DNA of 64,000 nucleotides. Source: Streptomyces sp. NRRL B-3428. GTDB lineage: Bacteria; Actinomycetota; Actinomycetes; Streptomycetales; Streptomycetaceae. Shown here piece after piece: positions 17,251 through 25,803 of the stretch. The stretch covers positions 806,001 through 870,000 of the forward strand of contig JOGW01000002.1 of the NCBI GenBank assembly GCA_000721375.1, read 5' to 3'. The stretch's first letter is position 1; each line of letters begins with the position of its first letter. The notes under the pieces were generated by a model. The model saw only the letters and a list, made by a program, of their open reading frames with translations. It did no database searches and was not told the origin of the DNA. Made by a program: the position numbers and the translations under genes.

Positions 17251-18440
17251 CGGAGCAGCGTCACCACAGCAGCGCCGCCGAGCCCGATGTTGTGGGCAAG
17301 ACCCACCCGGGCCCCCTCCACCTGCCGCGCCCCGGCCTGCCCCCGCAGTTGCCACGACAGCTCCGCGACCTGCGCCAGCCCGGTCGCCCCCAGCGGGTGG
17401 CCCTTCGAGATCAGGCCGCCCGACGGGTTCACGACCCACTTGCCGCCGTACGTCGTCGCGCCCGACTCGACGAGCTTGCCGGACTCGCCGTCCGCACACA
17501 TGCCGAGCGCCTCGTACGTCAGGAGCTCATTGATCGAGAAGCAGTCGTGCAGCTCGATCACATCCACGTCCTCGATGCCGACCCCGGACGCCTCGAACAC
17601 CTGCCGCCCGGCCGCCGCCGACATCGGCTTGCCCACCACGTCGATGCACGAGCCGGACGCGAAGGACTCCTCCGTGTCGGTGGTCATCGCCTGCGCGACG
17701 ATCTCGACGGCCCGGTCCTCAAGACCGTGCCGCTCCACGAACCGCTCCGAGACCACGACCGCCGCGGCCGACCCGTCCGAGGTGGGCGAGCACTGCAGCT
17801 TGGTCAGCGGCCGGTGGATGGTCTTGGCCGCGAGGATCTCGTCGACCGTGTAGACGTCCTGGAACTGGGCGTACGGATTGTTCGCCGAGTGCCGGTGGTT
17901 CTTGGCGCCCACCGCCGCGAGCTGCGCCTCGGTGGTCCCGTACAACTCCATGTGCTCACGGGCCGCGTCACCGAAGATCTGCGCGGTGGGCGGTGACATC
18001 TCGAAGCCGTGCTTGGCCGCCATGATCCCGTAGTGCCGTGCGACGGGTGAGGTCTTGAAGTCACCGCCGTCAGCGCCACCCCCGAGCGCACCCTTCTTCA
18101 TCTTCTCGAAGCCGAGCGCGAGCACACAGTCGTTGAGGCCGCCGGCCACGAACTGGCGCGCCATCATCAACGCGGTCGAAGCGGTCGCGCAGTTGTTGTT
18201 CACGTTGTAGACGGGAACACCCGAGAGACCTATCTCGTACGCCGCACGCTGACCGGCCGTGGAGGCCTGGAAGCAGTAGCCGACGGGCACCTGCTCCACG
18301 AGGTCGTACGAGATCCCGGCGTCCTCAAGGGCTTTGGTGCCGGCCTCCTTGGCCATGTCCCAGTACTGCCACTCCCGGCTCTCGGGCTTCTCGAACTTGG
18401 TCATCCCGACACCGACGATGTACGTCTTCATCGTGCTCAT
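17241..18440 (-). CDS. Thiolase-like lipid-transfer protein (SCP-x type)
   Basis: The product has 399 aa and a thiolase fold of the non-specific lipid-transfer (Ltp) group. A thiolase-type nucleophile is present (NNNCATASTALMMA), then HDCFSINELLTYEALG and the C-terminal GHPLGATGLAQ. Ltp proteins of this group act as thiolases or retro-aldolases on sterol and branched-chain side chains. No DUF35 partner gene, which the aldolase types need, is adjacent. It follows the double acyl-CoA dehydrogenase with a 14-bp gap, so the two form an operon behind the KstR-type site at 20620. GAGTAGAG precedes the ATG. Confidence 0.88.
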   Translation of the reverse strand: MSTMKTYIVGVGMTKFEKPESREWQYWDMAKEAGTKALEDAGISYDLVEQVPVGYCFQASTAGQRAAYEIGLSGVPVYNVNNNCATASTALMMARQFVAGGLNDCVLALGFEKMKKGALGGGADGGDFKTSPVARHYGIMAAKHGFEMSPPTAQIFGDAAREHMELYGTTEAQLAAVGAKNHRHSANNPYAQFQDVYTVDEILAAKTIHRPLTKLQCSPTSDGSAAAVVVSERFVERHGLEDRAVEIVAQAMTTDTEESFASGSCIDVVGKPMSAAAGRQVFEASGVGIEDVDVIELHDCFSINELLTYEALGMCADGESGKLVESGATTYGGKWVVNPSGGLISKGHPLGATGLAQVAELSWQLRGQAGARQVEGARVGLAHNIGLGGAAVVTLLRKA

Positions 18441-18454
18441 CTCTCTACTCGCCT

Positions 18455-20608
18455 TCAGTCCCTGGGCAGGCCGAGAATGCGCTCGGCGACGACATTGAGC
18501 TGGACCTGGGTGGTGCCGCCCGCGATGGTCAGACAGCGGGACATGAGGAAGGAGTGCACGGCCCGCTCGCCCGCGCCCTCGCGCAACGCGCCTGCGGGGC
18601 CGAGGAGTTCGAGTGCGAGCTCGGCGACTTTCTGCTGGTGAGGGGTCTGGACGAGCTTGCGGATGGACGCTCCGGCGCCGGGTTCGAGACCCGACACCTG
18701 CTGCAGCGTGGTGCGCAGTCCGATACAGGCGAGGGCATGCGCCTCGGCCGCGAGCCCGCCGATCCGTGCCCGGGTCGCGCTGTCGAGATCCGCGGCCCGT
18801 GCGATGAGCTTTTCGAGCCCCGTGTCGAAGGTCATCTGGTCGGCCATGTGCACCCGCTCGTTGCCGAGCGTGTTGCGCGCCACCTTCCAGCCTCCGTCGA
18901 CCTCCCCGACCACCGCGTCCGCCGGAAGCACCACGTCATCGAAGTAGACCTCGTTGAACATGGCCTCCCCGGTGATCTCCCGCAGCGGGCGGATATCGAT
19001 ACCCGGGGTGTTCTTCATGTCGATGACGAAGTACGTGAGCCCCTTGTGCTTGGGAGCGTCGGGATTCGTCCTGGCCAGCAGAATCCCGTAGTCCGCCCAC
19101 TGCGCCGAACTCGTCCACACCTTCTGCCCGTTGACCTTCCAGCCCGCCTCCACGCGCTCGGCCTTCGTCCTGAGCGAGGCGAGATCGGAGCCGGCGCCGG
19201 GCTCGCTGAACAGCTGGCACCACAGGAGTTCACCGCGCAGCGTCGGCGCGAGGTAGCGGTCCTTCTGCTCCTGCGTTCCGTACGCGATGAGCGAGGGCAC
19301 CACCCAGGTCGCGATCCCCAGATCGGCCACCTTCACCTCGGCGGCCCGCAGCTCCTGCTGCACGGCGAGCTGCTGCACGGGCCCGGCGCCGAGCCCGTAC
19401 GGCTCGGGCAGATAGGGCGCCGTGTATCCGGTCGGGGCCAGCTCCCTGCGTACCGCCTTGGGATCGAGCCCTCGTACGGGCTCGATGACCTCACGCGCCG
19501 CAGCCCTGAACTCCTCGGCCTCGGCGGGCAGTTCGAGCCGCAACTCTCGCCTCGCCCCGCCCTCCGCGAGCCGCACCGCCCGCAGCCGGTGCGCGTCCCC
19601 GCTCCCGAACAGCTGTCGCGCGACGAGCGCCCGGCGCAGATACAGATGGGCGTCGTGCTCCCAGGTGAACCCGATCCCGCCGAGCACCTGAATGCAGTCC
19701 TTGGCGCAGGCGTACGCGGCATCCAGGGCGACGGAGGCGGCGAGGGCGCCCGCCAACTCCCGTACGTCCTCTGCTTCTTCACCCGCCGCACGCGCCGCGT
19801 CCCAGACGAGCGCCCGGGCCTGCTCGACCCGCACCAGCATGTCCGCGCACAGATGCTTGATCCCCTGGAACTGCCCGATCGGCCGCCCGAACTGCTCCCT
19901 GACCTTGGCGTACTCGGCCGCCGTCGTCAGCGCCCACGCGGCGGTCCCGCAGGCGTCGGCCGCGAACACGACCGCCGCGAGATCCCGTACGAGCCCGGAG
20001 TCCACGTCGATGAGCCGCCCACGCGCCCCTTCGGCCCTGACCTCGGCGGTGGGCCTGGTCGGATCAGCGCTCTCCTGCGGCCGTACGACGAGCTCACCGG
20101 CCTCGACCGCGAACCACCGCACACCCTGTGCCCCTTGTGCGGGCAGCAGCACCAGATCGGCCTCGCCCCCGCTGAGCACGGGCGGCGCCTGGCCGTCGAG
20201 CAGATAGCCCTCACCATCACCTACGAAGGTGAGGGTCCCGGCCGTGAGCGCGACCGCGCCGATCCGCTCCCCCTCGGCGAGCGCGGCCGTCAGCTCCCGC
20301 TCTCCGGCGCGCTCGAGCACGGCGGACGCAAGGGAGTTGGCGAGAAGGGGCCCGGGCAGCGCGCCCTGCGCCGCCTCCTCCACGACCACCGCGAGATCGA
20401 CCAGATCGCCGCCCCCGCCGCCGAACTCCTCGGACAGATGCACCCCGAGCAGCCCCTGCTCGGCAAGCGCCCCCCAGAACCCGGGCCGCCCTCCGCCGCC
20501 GGGCGCGTCGAGCACCTTGCGCACTTCCTCGGGCGGCACAACCCTCGCCACCCATCCGCGCACGGCAGCGGCCAACTCGCGTTGCTCTTGCGTGATCCCG
20601 ATCCCCAT
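18455..20608 (-). CDS. Double-length acyl-CoA dehydrogenase (FadE34/ChsE3-like)
   Basis: The product has 717 aa, about twice the usual acyl-CoA dehydrogenase length, and contains two such modules in tandem. The first (about 1-335) ends with REQFGRPIGQFQGIKHLCAD and QVLGGIGFTWEHDAHLY. The second (about 360-717) has QLFSEPGAGSDLASL, GWKVNGQKVWTSSAQ and a C-terminal GGTTQVQLNVVAERILG. M. tuberculosis FadE34 (711 aa) has this build, lies beside kstR and acts on sterol side-chain CoA esters. I start at the ATG at 20608. There is no ribosome site and the KstR-type operator ends 11 nt before it, so a leaderless transcript is possible. Upstream in-frame codons overlap the operator. Confidence 0.9.
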   Translation of the reverse strand: MGIGITQEQRELAAAVRGWVARVVPPEEVRKVLDAPGGGGRPGFWGALAEQGLLGVHLSEEFGGGGGDLVDLAVVVEEAAQGALPGPLLANSLASAVLERAGERELTAALAEGERIGAVALTAGTLTFVGDGEGYLLDGQAPPVLSGGEADLVLLPAQGAQGVRWFAVEAGELVVRPQESADPTRPTAEVRAEGARGRLIDVDSGLVRDLAAVVFAADACGTAAWALTTAAEYAKVREQFGRPIGQFQGIKHLCADMLVRVEQARALVWDAARAAGEEAEDVRELAGALAASVALDAAYACAKDCIQVLGGIGFTWEHDAHLYLRRALVARQLFGSGDAHRLRAVRLAEGGARRELRLELPAEAEEFRAAAREVIEPVRGLDPKAVRRELAPTGYTAPYLPEPYGLGAGPVQQLAVQQELRAAEVKVADLGIATWVVPSLIAYGTQEQKDRYLAPTLRGELLWCQLFSEPGAGSDLASLRTKAERVEAGWKVNGQKVWTSSAQWADYGILLARTNPDAPKHKGLTYFVIDMKNTPGIDIRPLREITGEAMFNEVYFDDVVLPADAVVGEVDGGWKVARNTLGNERVHMADQMTFDTGLEKLIARAADLDSATRARIGGLAAEAHALACIGLRTTLQQVSGLEPGAGASIRKLVQTPHQQKVAELALELLGPAGALREGAGERAVHSFLMSRCLTIAGGTTQVQLNVVAERILGLPRD

Positions 20609-20619
20609 GGCGGGCAGAG

Positions 20620-20633
20620 TAGAACACGTTCCA
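20620..20633. promoter_or_regulatory. KstR-type operator upstream of the acyl-CoA dehydrogenase
   Basis: TAGAACACGTTCCA matches TnnAACnnGTTnnA exactly. It lies 11 nt before the dehydrogenase ATG, a position that would block transcription directly. Confidence 0.7.
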
Positions 20634-20635
20634 AT

Positions 20636-20650
20636 CTGACGGAAGGTCAG
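20636..20650. promoter_or_regulatory. CTGAC-N5-GTCAG palindrome (copy 2)
   Basis: CTGACGGAAGGTCAG forms a 5+5 inverted repeat, extended to ATCTGAC / GTCAGAT (20634-20652). It sits 2 nt beyond the KstR-type site, so two regulators may share this promoter. Confidence 0.45.
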
Positions 20651-20664
20651 ATGAGGGTCGGCTT

Positions 20665-20994
20665 TCAGCGGTTGACGATGAGGGTGCGCGAGGTCTCGGT
20701 GCCTCCGGTGAACCGCGCCACCGAGTAGGAGATGCGATTGGCGCTGCTGCTCAGACAGCGGTTGGGCAGCCGGATCGCCAGCGCACCCCCGGCCCACACG
20801 CCGGTCACCCGCACAGACTCGTCATGTCGGCCGAGGCCGGTGGCCCAGTGCACGGTGACGACATCGTTCGCCCTCATCCCCGGATATGCGGGCACGCGTA
20901 CGGTCAGCGGGCCCGCGTACTCCCAGTCGAGGAACCCGTCCTCGGCTTCGAGCAGTTCGGGTGCGGGCAGGGTCGCGTGCGCGCCGTCGTCCAT
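20665..20994 (-). CDS. Hypothetical beta-rich (Ig-like) small protein
   Basis: The product has 109 aa, with no signal peptide or membrane helix. The middle, LTVRVPAYPGMRANDVVTVHWATG, followed by alternating beta-type segments, resembles Ig-like modules found in large bacterial surface proteins, but here it stands alone. It starts 6 nt after the amidase stop on the same strand, so it is probably co-transcribed with the amidase. Its end is only 15 bp from the next operator. Confidence 0.65.
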   Translation of the reverse strand: MDDGAHATLPAPELLEAEDGFLDWEYAGPLTVRVPAYPGMRANDVVTVHWATGLGRHDESVRVTGVWAGGALAIRLPNRCLSSSANRISYSVARFTGGTETSRTLIVNR

Positions 20995-21000
20995 CGGGCG

Positions 21001-21981
21001 TCAGGACTTCAGGAATCCGGAGATGCCGTCCGCAATCCCCTTCGCCGCCTTCTGTCGCCACGAAGAGCTGGTCAGCAGGGCCGCATCCCGGGAGTCGCGC
21101 ATGTTGCCGCACTCGATGAAGACCTTGGGGACCTTGGTGAGGTTCAGGCCGCCGAGGTCGCGACGGACGTCCAGGCCGGTGCCGTCGCCGATGTAGTTCG
21201 AAGGGGCCATGCCCGTGGCGCTGACGAAGCGGCCCGCGATCCGGACACCCAGGTCGCGCGAGGGGGTGACGATCGCGCGGGTGTCGGCGGAGCCGGAGTC
21301 CACGGCTGCCGGGAGGATCACATGGAAGCCACGGTTGCCGGCCGCCGAGCCGTCGGCGTGCACGGAGACCACGGCGTCGGCCTTCGCCGCGTTGCCGATC
21401 TCGGCGCGCTCGTCGACACACGGGCCGAAGGCGCGGTTGCGGTCCTGGGTGAACTTGACGGTGGCGCCCTGGGCTTCGAGCAGCTCACGGAGCCGGTGCG
21501 AGACGTCGAGCGTGAACTCCGCCTCCGTATAACCGGAGTTGGTGGACGTGCCCGTCGTATCGCACTCCTTCTTGTTGGTGCCGATGTCGACGAGGCGGGC
21601 GATGTCACGGGCGTGCCGGAAGTTCGAGGGGTTGTGCCCCGGGTCGATCACGACGACCTTGCCGGACAGCGGGCCCTTCGCGGCGCCGGAGTGCTTCGAG
21701 GGCTCCTGCTCCTCGGACTTCGAGGGCTTGGGGTCGTCGGGAGTCTTCGAGGGCGCCTCGCCCGTCGGGCTCGCCTTGCTCCCGGAAGTGGTCTCGCTCG
21801 GCAGCGGAAGGACCTTCGGCGGCTCGTCCTCGTCCGCCGCACCGCTCATCGCCTGCCACAGCAGCCAGCCGGCCAGCGCGGTCGGCACCAGGGCGGCTAC
21901 GGCGACAAGGCCGCCGCCTCGCCTGAAGGGGCGGCGCGGGTGCGGACCCGGGTCATCCGGATCTTCGTACGAGTAGGACAC
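21001..21981 (-). CDS. N-acetylmuramoyl-L-alanine amidase (Amidase_3)
   Basis: The product has 326 aa. A single membrane helix (about 25-45, VAVAALVPTALAGWLLW) anchors it, and a Ser/Pro/Lys-rich stalk (about 50-105) spans the wall. The catalytic domain (about 108-326) has the zinc ligands in VIDPGHNPS, GYTEAEFTLD and SVHADGS, and the catalytic glutamate in FIECGNMRD. It cuts the bond between MurNAc and L-Ala in peptidoglycan. The start is a GTG at 21981; no strong ribosome site is visible. It faces away from the plus-strand methyltransferase. Confidence 0.9.
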   Translation of the reverse strand: MSYSYEDPDDPGPHPRRPFRRGGGLVAVAALVPTALAGWLLWQAMSGAADEDEPPKVLPLPSETTSGSKASPTGEAPSKTPDDPKPSKSEEQEPSKHSGAAKGPLSGKVVVIDPGHNPSNFRHARDIARLVDIGTNKKECDTTGTSTNSGYTEAEFTLDVSHRLRELLEAQGATVKFTQDRNRAFGPCVDERAEIGNAAKADAVVSVHADGSAAGNRGFHVILPAAVDSGSADTRAIVTPSRDLGVRIAGRFVSATGMAPSNYIGDGTGLDVRRDLGGLNLTKVPKVFIECGNMRDSRDAALLTSSSWRQKAAKGIADGISGFLKS

Positions 21982-22057
21982 ACAGCGAGCCTAGCCTCCG
22001 GCGGAGCGCGGGGTCGGGCCCCGATCGGTTTTGCTGCGGCGCCCTACGCTGAGTGCC

Positions 22058-22534
22058 GTGCCCGTCACCGCGCCAGTGCCCGAGCCCTCGCCACCCGTAC
22101 GCCTCTCCCCCCGCCTCGCCGCCGTCGTGGCCGCACTTCCGCTGCGGCCGCACTCCCGCGTCCTGGAGATCGGCTGCGGACCGGGGGCGGCCGCGCGGGC
22201 GATCGCCCGTCGGCTCACCACCGGCCACATCCTCGCCGTGGACCGGTCCCCGGCCGCCGTCGCACAGGCGCGGACCGCCGCGCGCGAGGAGATCGAGGCG
22301 GGCCGGATGAGCGTGCGCGAAGCCGCCGCCGAGGACCTCGCGCTGGAGCCGGGCGAGCAGCCGTACGACCTGGTCTTCGCCGTGCGCGTGGGTGCGCTCG
22401 ACGGGCGGCACCCCGAGGCCGGGGAGCAGGTGCTGCGGCGGATCGCCGAGGCGACGACAGCCGGGGCGCGGCTGTTCATCGACGGTGGGGACCCACTGCG
22501 GGAGCTGGCGATCCCGCGCGGCGACGGGCGCTGA
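22058..22534 (+). CDS. Class I SAM-dependent methyltransferase
   Basis: The product has 158 aa and a compact Rossmann methyltransferase. Motif I is VLEIGCGPGAAARAIA, followed by the acidic LAVDRSPAAV and YDLVFAVRVGAL. The C-terminus is short, ending soon after the last strand. GTG at 22058 is preferred over the TTG at 22031. It converges with another methyltransferase gene with only 6 bp between stops. The substrate is unknown. Confidence 0.82.
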   Translation: MPVTAPVPEPSPPVRLSPRLAAVVAALPLRPHSRVLEIGCGPGAAARAIARRLTTGHILAVDRSPAAVAQARTAAREEIEAGRMSVREAAAEDLALEPGEQPYDLVFAVRVGALDGRHPEAGEQVLRRIAEATTAGARLFIDGGDPLRELAIPRGDGR

Positions 22535-22540
22535 GAGGAC

Positions 22541-23191
22541 TCAGAGACCGGGGCCGGTACGCCGCAGGACCCGCAGCGAGTCCGTGGCGGAGACCTCCTC
22601 GAACGCACCGGAGGCGAGGGCTCTCAGATAGATGCGGTACGGGGCCTGGCCCGTGAACTCGTCCACCGGGTCCGGGAAGACGTCATGGATGAGGAGCAGA
22701 CCGCCCTCGGCGAGATGCGGCACCCACCCCTCGTAATCCGCGACGGCGTGCTCGTCGGTGTGACCGCCATCGATGAAGACGAAGCCGAGTGATCCGCCCC
22801 ACACCCGCGCCACCTGGGGCGACTTGCCCACAAGGGCAATGACATGGTCTTCGAGTCCCGCTTTGAACAGAGTTCGGCGGAATGTCGGGAGCGTATCCAT
22901 CTGCCCGACCTCGGGATCGACGACCTCCGGGTCGTGGTACTCCCAGCCCGGCTGCTGCTCCTCACTGCCCCGGTGGTGGTCGACGGTGAGCGCCGTCGTA
23001 CCGGTCTCGCGCGCGGCGTCGGCGAGCAGGATCGTGGAACGCCCGCAGTACGTTCCCACTTCGAGCAGCGCAAGCCCGAGCGCACCGGCCTCGACCGCCG
23101 CCGCGTAGAGGGCGAGTCCCTCACCAACCGGCATGAAACCCTTCGCGGCCTCGAAGGCGGCGAGCACCTCGGGCTTGGGGGTCGCGGACAT
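22541..23191 (-). CDS. Class I SAM-dependent methyltransferase (CmcI/TylF-like)
   Basis: The product has 216 aa and is of the Methyltransf_24 type. LLEVGTYCGRSTILLADAA is the SAM-binding loop, TVDHHRGSEEQQPG the acidic segment, and FVFIDGGHTDEHAVADY the metal-binding region (D and H). Related enzymes methylate hydroxyl groups of sugars or small metabolites with Mg2+, but the substrate here is unknown. The ATG at 23191 has GGAGG upstream. The upstream region runs directly into the TnpB element. Confidence 0.85.
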   Translation of the reverse strand: MSATPKPEVLAAFEAAKGFMPVGEGLALYAAAVEAGALGLALLEVGTYCGRSTILLADAARETGTTALTVDHHRGSEEQQPGWEYHDPEVVDPEVGQMDTLPTFRRTLFKAGLEDHVIALVGKSPQVARVWGGSLGFVFIDGGHTDEHAVADYEGWVPHLAEGGLLLIHDVFPDPVDEFTGQAPYRIYLRALASGAFEEVSATDSLRVLRRTGPGL

Positions 23192-23368
23192 CTGGGCCTC
23201 CAGTCGGGACGGGAACCCACATGCTGCCTCATCGATTCGGGAACCAGTAACGCACCCCTGCATCTCCTGTCTCTCAGCGGGGTAGCCAGCGTGTGAGCCG
23301 GAAGCCGATGCACGCAGGATCTCAACCAACTATCCATAACTAATTACAAGTTGGGGAGTTAGCTTGTA

Positions 23369-24625
23369 ATGGTGGCCACTCTCGCGAGGCGGGCGTTCAA
23401 GTACCGCTTCTATCCAACAGATGCGCAGGCAGCCGAGCTGTCGCGCACGTTCGGATGCGTGCGCAAGGTCTACAACCTGGCGCTGGCTGCCCGCACCGAG
23501 GCTTGGGTGCGGCAGGAGAGGGTCAACTACAACCAGACATCAGCCATGCTCACGGCCTGGAAGCAGACCGAGGAACTGGCCTACCTGAATGACGTGTCGT
23601 CAGTCCCCCTTCAACAGGCACTTCGACACCTACAGGCCGCGTTCAGCAACTACTTCGCGAAGCGGGCAAAGCACCCACGCTTCAAGTCGCGGAAGAAGGC
23701 TCAGAACTCGGCAACGTACACAACCAGCGCTTTTCGCCTACGGCAATCGGACCTCACGCTGGCGAAGATGACCGAACCACTGGCCATCGCGTGGTCGCGC
23801 CCCTTGCCGGCGGGGGCGAAGCCATCCAGTGTGACGGTCTCTCGGGATGCGGCCGGACGCTGGTTCGTCTCCCTGCTGTGCGAGGATCCGCGCATCAAGC
23901 CGCTCCCGTCCACGGACGGGGCGGTCGGTATCGACCTCGGCCTGACACACTTGCTGACACTCTCCACAGGAGAGAAGATCGGCAATCCTCGGCATGAGCG
24001 CAAGGACCGCTCCCGACTAGCCCTGGCCCAGCGTGAGCTGGCGAGGAAGGCTAAGGGGAACGGCTCGAACAGAGCCAAGGCCCGCCGCAAGGTCGCCAGG
24101 ATTCACGCACGGATCTCCGACCGCAGGCGGGATCTGCTGCACAAACTGACCAGCCGACTCGTGCGTGACAACCAAACGCTCGTGATCGAGGACCTGGCGG
24201 TCCGCAATATGGTCAAGAGCCGGAGCTTGGCCCGTGCCATCAGCGATGCGGCATGGTCGTCTTTCCGGGACATGCTGGAGTACAAGGCAGCCTGGTACGG
24301 ACGAGACGTGGTCGTGGTTGACCGCTTCTTCCCGTCCTCGAAACTCTGCTCCACCTGTGGCGCCCTCGCCAGCAGCATGCCACTCAACGTCCGCACATGG
24401 ACGTGCGACGGCTGCGGTGCGACCCATGACCGGGACGTGAACGCAGCAAGCAACCTTCTGGCCGCCGGGCTGGCGGTGACAGTCTGTGGAGCCGGCGTAA
24501 GACCTCAACGGAGAACTCCGGGCGGGCAGTCGGCGATGAAGCAGAAAACTCTGTGGCGCGAGCCTCAGGTCTCCTCCTCGGTCGCCGAGGCAGAGGAAGC
24601 CAAACCGAGCAGACACCTCGGCTGA
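23369..24625 (+). CDS. tnpB: TnpB family RNA-guided DNA endonuclease
   Basis: The product has 418 aa, the usual TnpB size. The split RuvC active site is intact: D189 in VGIDLGLTH, E274 in VIEDLAVRN and D356 in HDRDVNAASN. A four-cysteine zinc finger, CSTCGAL ... CDGCGA, lies between the last two. The N-terminal half has the typical FKYRFYPTDAQAAELSRTFGCVRKVYN opening. TnpB cuts DNA next to the transposon's target motif, guided by an omega RNA made from the 3' end of the element. No tnpA is nearby, so mobility would need a partner in trans. The ATG lies inside an 8-bp inverted repeat. Confidence 0.93.
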   Translation: MVATLARRAFKYRFYPTDAQAAELSRTFGCVRKVYNLALAARTEAWVRQERVNYNQTSAMLTAWKQTEELAYLNDVSSVPLQQALRHLQAAFSNYFAKRAKHPRFKSRKKAQNSATYTTSAFRLRQSDLTLAKMTEPLAIAWSRPLPAGAKPSSVTVSRDAAGRWFVSLLCEDPRIKPLPSTDGAVGIDLGLTHLLTLSTGEKIGNPRHERKDRSRLALAQRELARKAKGNGSNRAKARRKVARIHARISDRRRDLLHKLTSRLVRDNQTLVIEDLAVRNMVKSRSLARAISDAAWSSFRDMLEYKAAWYGRDVVVVDRFFPSSKLCSTCGALASSMPLNVRTWTCDGCGATHDRDVNAASNLLAAGLAVTVCGAGVRPQRRTPGGQSAMKQKTLWREPQVSSSVAEAEEAKPSRHLG

Positions 24626-24640
24626 TCGGGCGATAGTGTC
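24480..24640 (+). ncRNA. Candidate omega/reRNA region at the tnpB 3' end
   Basis: In studied IS605-type elements the guide RNA overlaps the end of tnpB and the right end of the element. The corresponding stretch here covers codons after NLLAAGLAVTV to just past the stop. Placement is by analogy only, and the scaffold/guide boundary cannot be read. Confidence 0.3.
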
Positions 24641-24770
24641 ATCCGTACGATGGGGGGCCGCCGATGGGATACCTGTCCGCAGTGCGAGACAGGAACCGCT
24701 CGCGTTTCGCACCCTGCGCACCGGCTACAGCGACGCCCACCGACGACTCGACGACGATGAAGGACCTGAA

Positions 24771-25646
24771 GTGAATTTCCGCTCTCTGACACGAGGCGAC
24801 GGCGTGGTGATCGCAGCAGCGGTGTTGCTGTTCATCGCCTCTTTCCTGGCCACTTTCGACGGCGAGGGTGACGACATTCCCACGGCGTGGGACAACGGCA
24901 ATCTGCTGATGAGCGTGTACCTCGCCGGGATCTTCGGCGCGGTGCTCATCGTTGTGGGCCGCGCCCAGCAGCCGGCCCGCAAGGTCGCGGGTCTGGACCT
25001 CGGCCAGGTGGGCGTAGCCATGACGCTCACCTCGGCGCTGAGCGCGCTGTTCGCGATGTTCGACCTCGAGCAGTCCTTCGACAAGGTCTTCGAGGGGCTC
25101 GGCGGATTCGGCGGCGGCGACAGCGGCAGCGGCCTCGAGGCGGGTATGGGCCTCATCATCGGCCTGATCGCGGCCCTCGTCCTCGCGGCCGCCGCGATCG
25201 CGAGCAACGTCGCCCCCGCCCTCAAGGCCCCCCTCTCCAGCGGCCCCAAGCCCCCCGCCCCCTACGGTGGTCAGCCGCCGCAGGGTGGTTACGGGTACCC
25301 GGGCGCCCAGCAGGGTCAGCCGCAGGCGCCGTACGGTCAGCAGCCGCAGCCCTCGCAGGGCGGCTACCCGCAGCCGGGTCAGCCCGGTCCTGCCGCTCCG
25401 GCCCCGACGCAGCCCGGCCCGACGGGTGGCAGCGCACCGCAGGCCGGGGACTTCTCCCCGTTCTGGTTCGCGGTGCCGGTGCCGCGTCCGCTGTACGGCG
25501 AGGACGGCAACCCGACCCCGATCGCCGAACTCGCCCCGGGTACCTGGTACCTGGCCGTCGAGCAGCGCGGTCCGGGCCTCGTCGCCCAGACCCAGGACGG
25601 CCGTCGTGGTGTTCTCCAGGACACGACGGGCATCCAGCGCGGCTGA
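24771..25646 (+). CDS. Membrane protein with Pro/Gly/Gln-rich segment
   Basis: The product has 291 aa. About four membrane helices lie in residues 10-140 (VVIAAAVLLFIASFL, LMSVYLAGIFGAVLIVVG, VGVAMTLTSALSALFAMF, MGLIIGLIAALVLAAAAIAS). They are followed by a PYGGQPPQGGYGYPGAQQGQP-type low-complexity region (about 155-225) and a small beta-rich tail that ends in GVLQDTTGIQRG. It resembles the DUF5336-type actinobacterial membrane proteins, function unknown. The GTG at 24771 has GAAGGA upstream; the in-frame extension before it is not convincing. It lies directly after the TnpB element. Confidence 0.75.
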   Translation: MNFRSLTRGDGVVIAAAVLLFIASFLATFDGEGDDIPTAWDNGNLLMSVYLAGIFGAVLIVVGRAQQPARKVAGLDLGQVGVAMTLTSALSALFAMFDLEQSFDKVFEGLGGFGGGDSGSGLEAGMGLIIGLIAALVLAAAAIASNVAPALKAPLSSGPKPPAPYGGQPPQGGYGYPGAQQGQPQAPYGQQPQPSQGGYPQPGQPGPAAPAPTQPGPTGGSAPQAGDFSPFWFAVPVPRPLYGEDGNPTPIAELAPGTWYLAVEQRGPGLVAQTQDGRRGVLQDTTGIQRG

Positions 25647-25672
25647 CGCCCCACCGCACCACGCACGGCATC

Positions 25673-25705
25673 ACGGCCCTTCGCCTCTTGCAGGCGAAGG
25701 GCCGT
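25673..25705. terminator. Terminator after the membrane protein gene
   Basis: There is a perfect 14-bp inverted repeat, ACGGCCCTTCGCCT (25673-25686) and AGGCGAAGGGCCGT (25692-25705), with a 5-nt loop. Confidence 0.85.
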
Positions 25706-25768
25706 TGCCATGTGCCGGGGCGGAAGAGCCGTTGTCATGTGTACGGACACCCCCTACAGTGCCCCCAG

Positions 25769-25783
25769 CTGACGCACCGTCAG
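25769..25783. promoter_or_regulatory. CTGAC-N5-GTCAG palindrome (copy 3)
   Basis: CTGACGCACCGTCAG is a perfect inverted repeat 20 bp before the start of the F420-type oxidoreductase. It has the same half-sites and spacing as at 11999 and 20636. Confidence 0.5.
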
Positions 25784-25803
25784 TTAACGGGAAGGGGACG
25801 AGA

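Larger units (their letters stand above)
23330..24640 (+). mobile_element. IS200/IS605-type element carrying only tnpB (ends approximate)
   Basis: A single TnpB gene without TnpA, with base composition visibly less GC-rich than its neighbours. A palindrome ATTACAAG (23343-23350) / CTTGTAAT (23363-23370) sits over the tnpB start and may belong to the left end. The right end is not clear: it should lie just after the stop near 24640. No target duplication is expected for this family. Confidence 0.55.
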
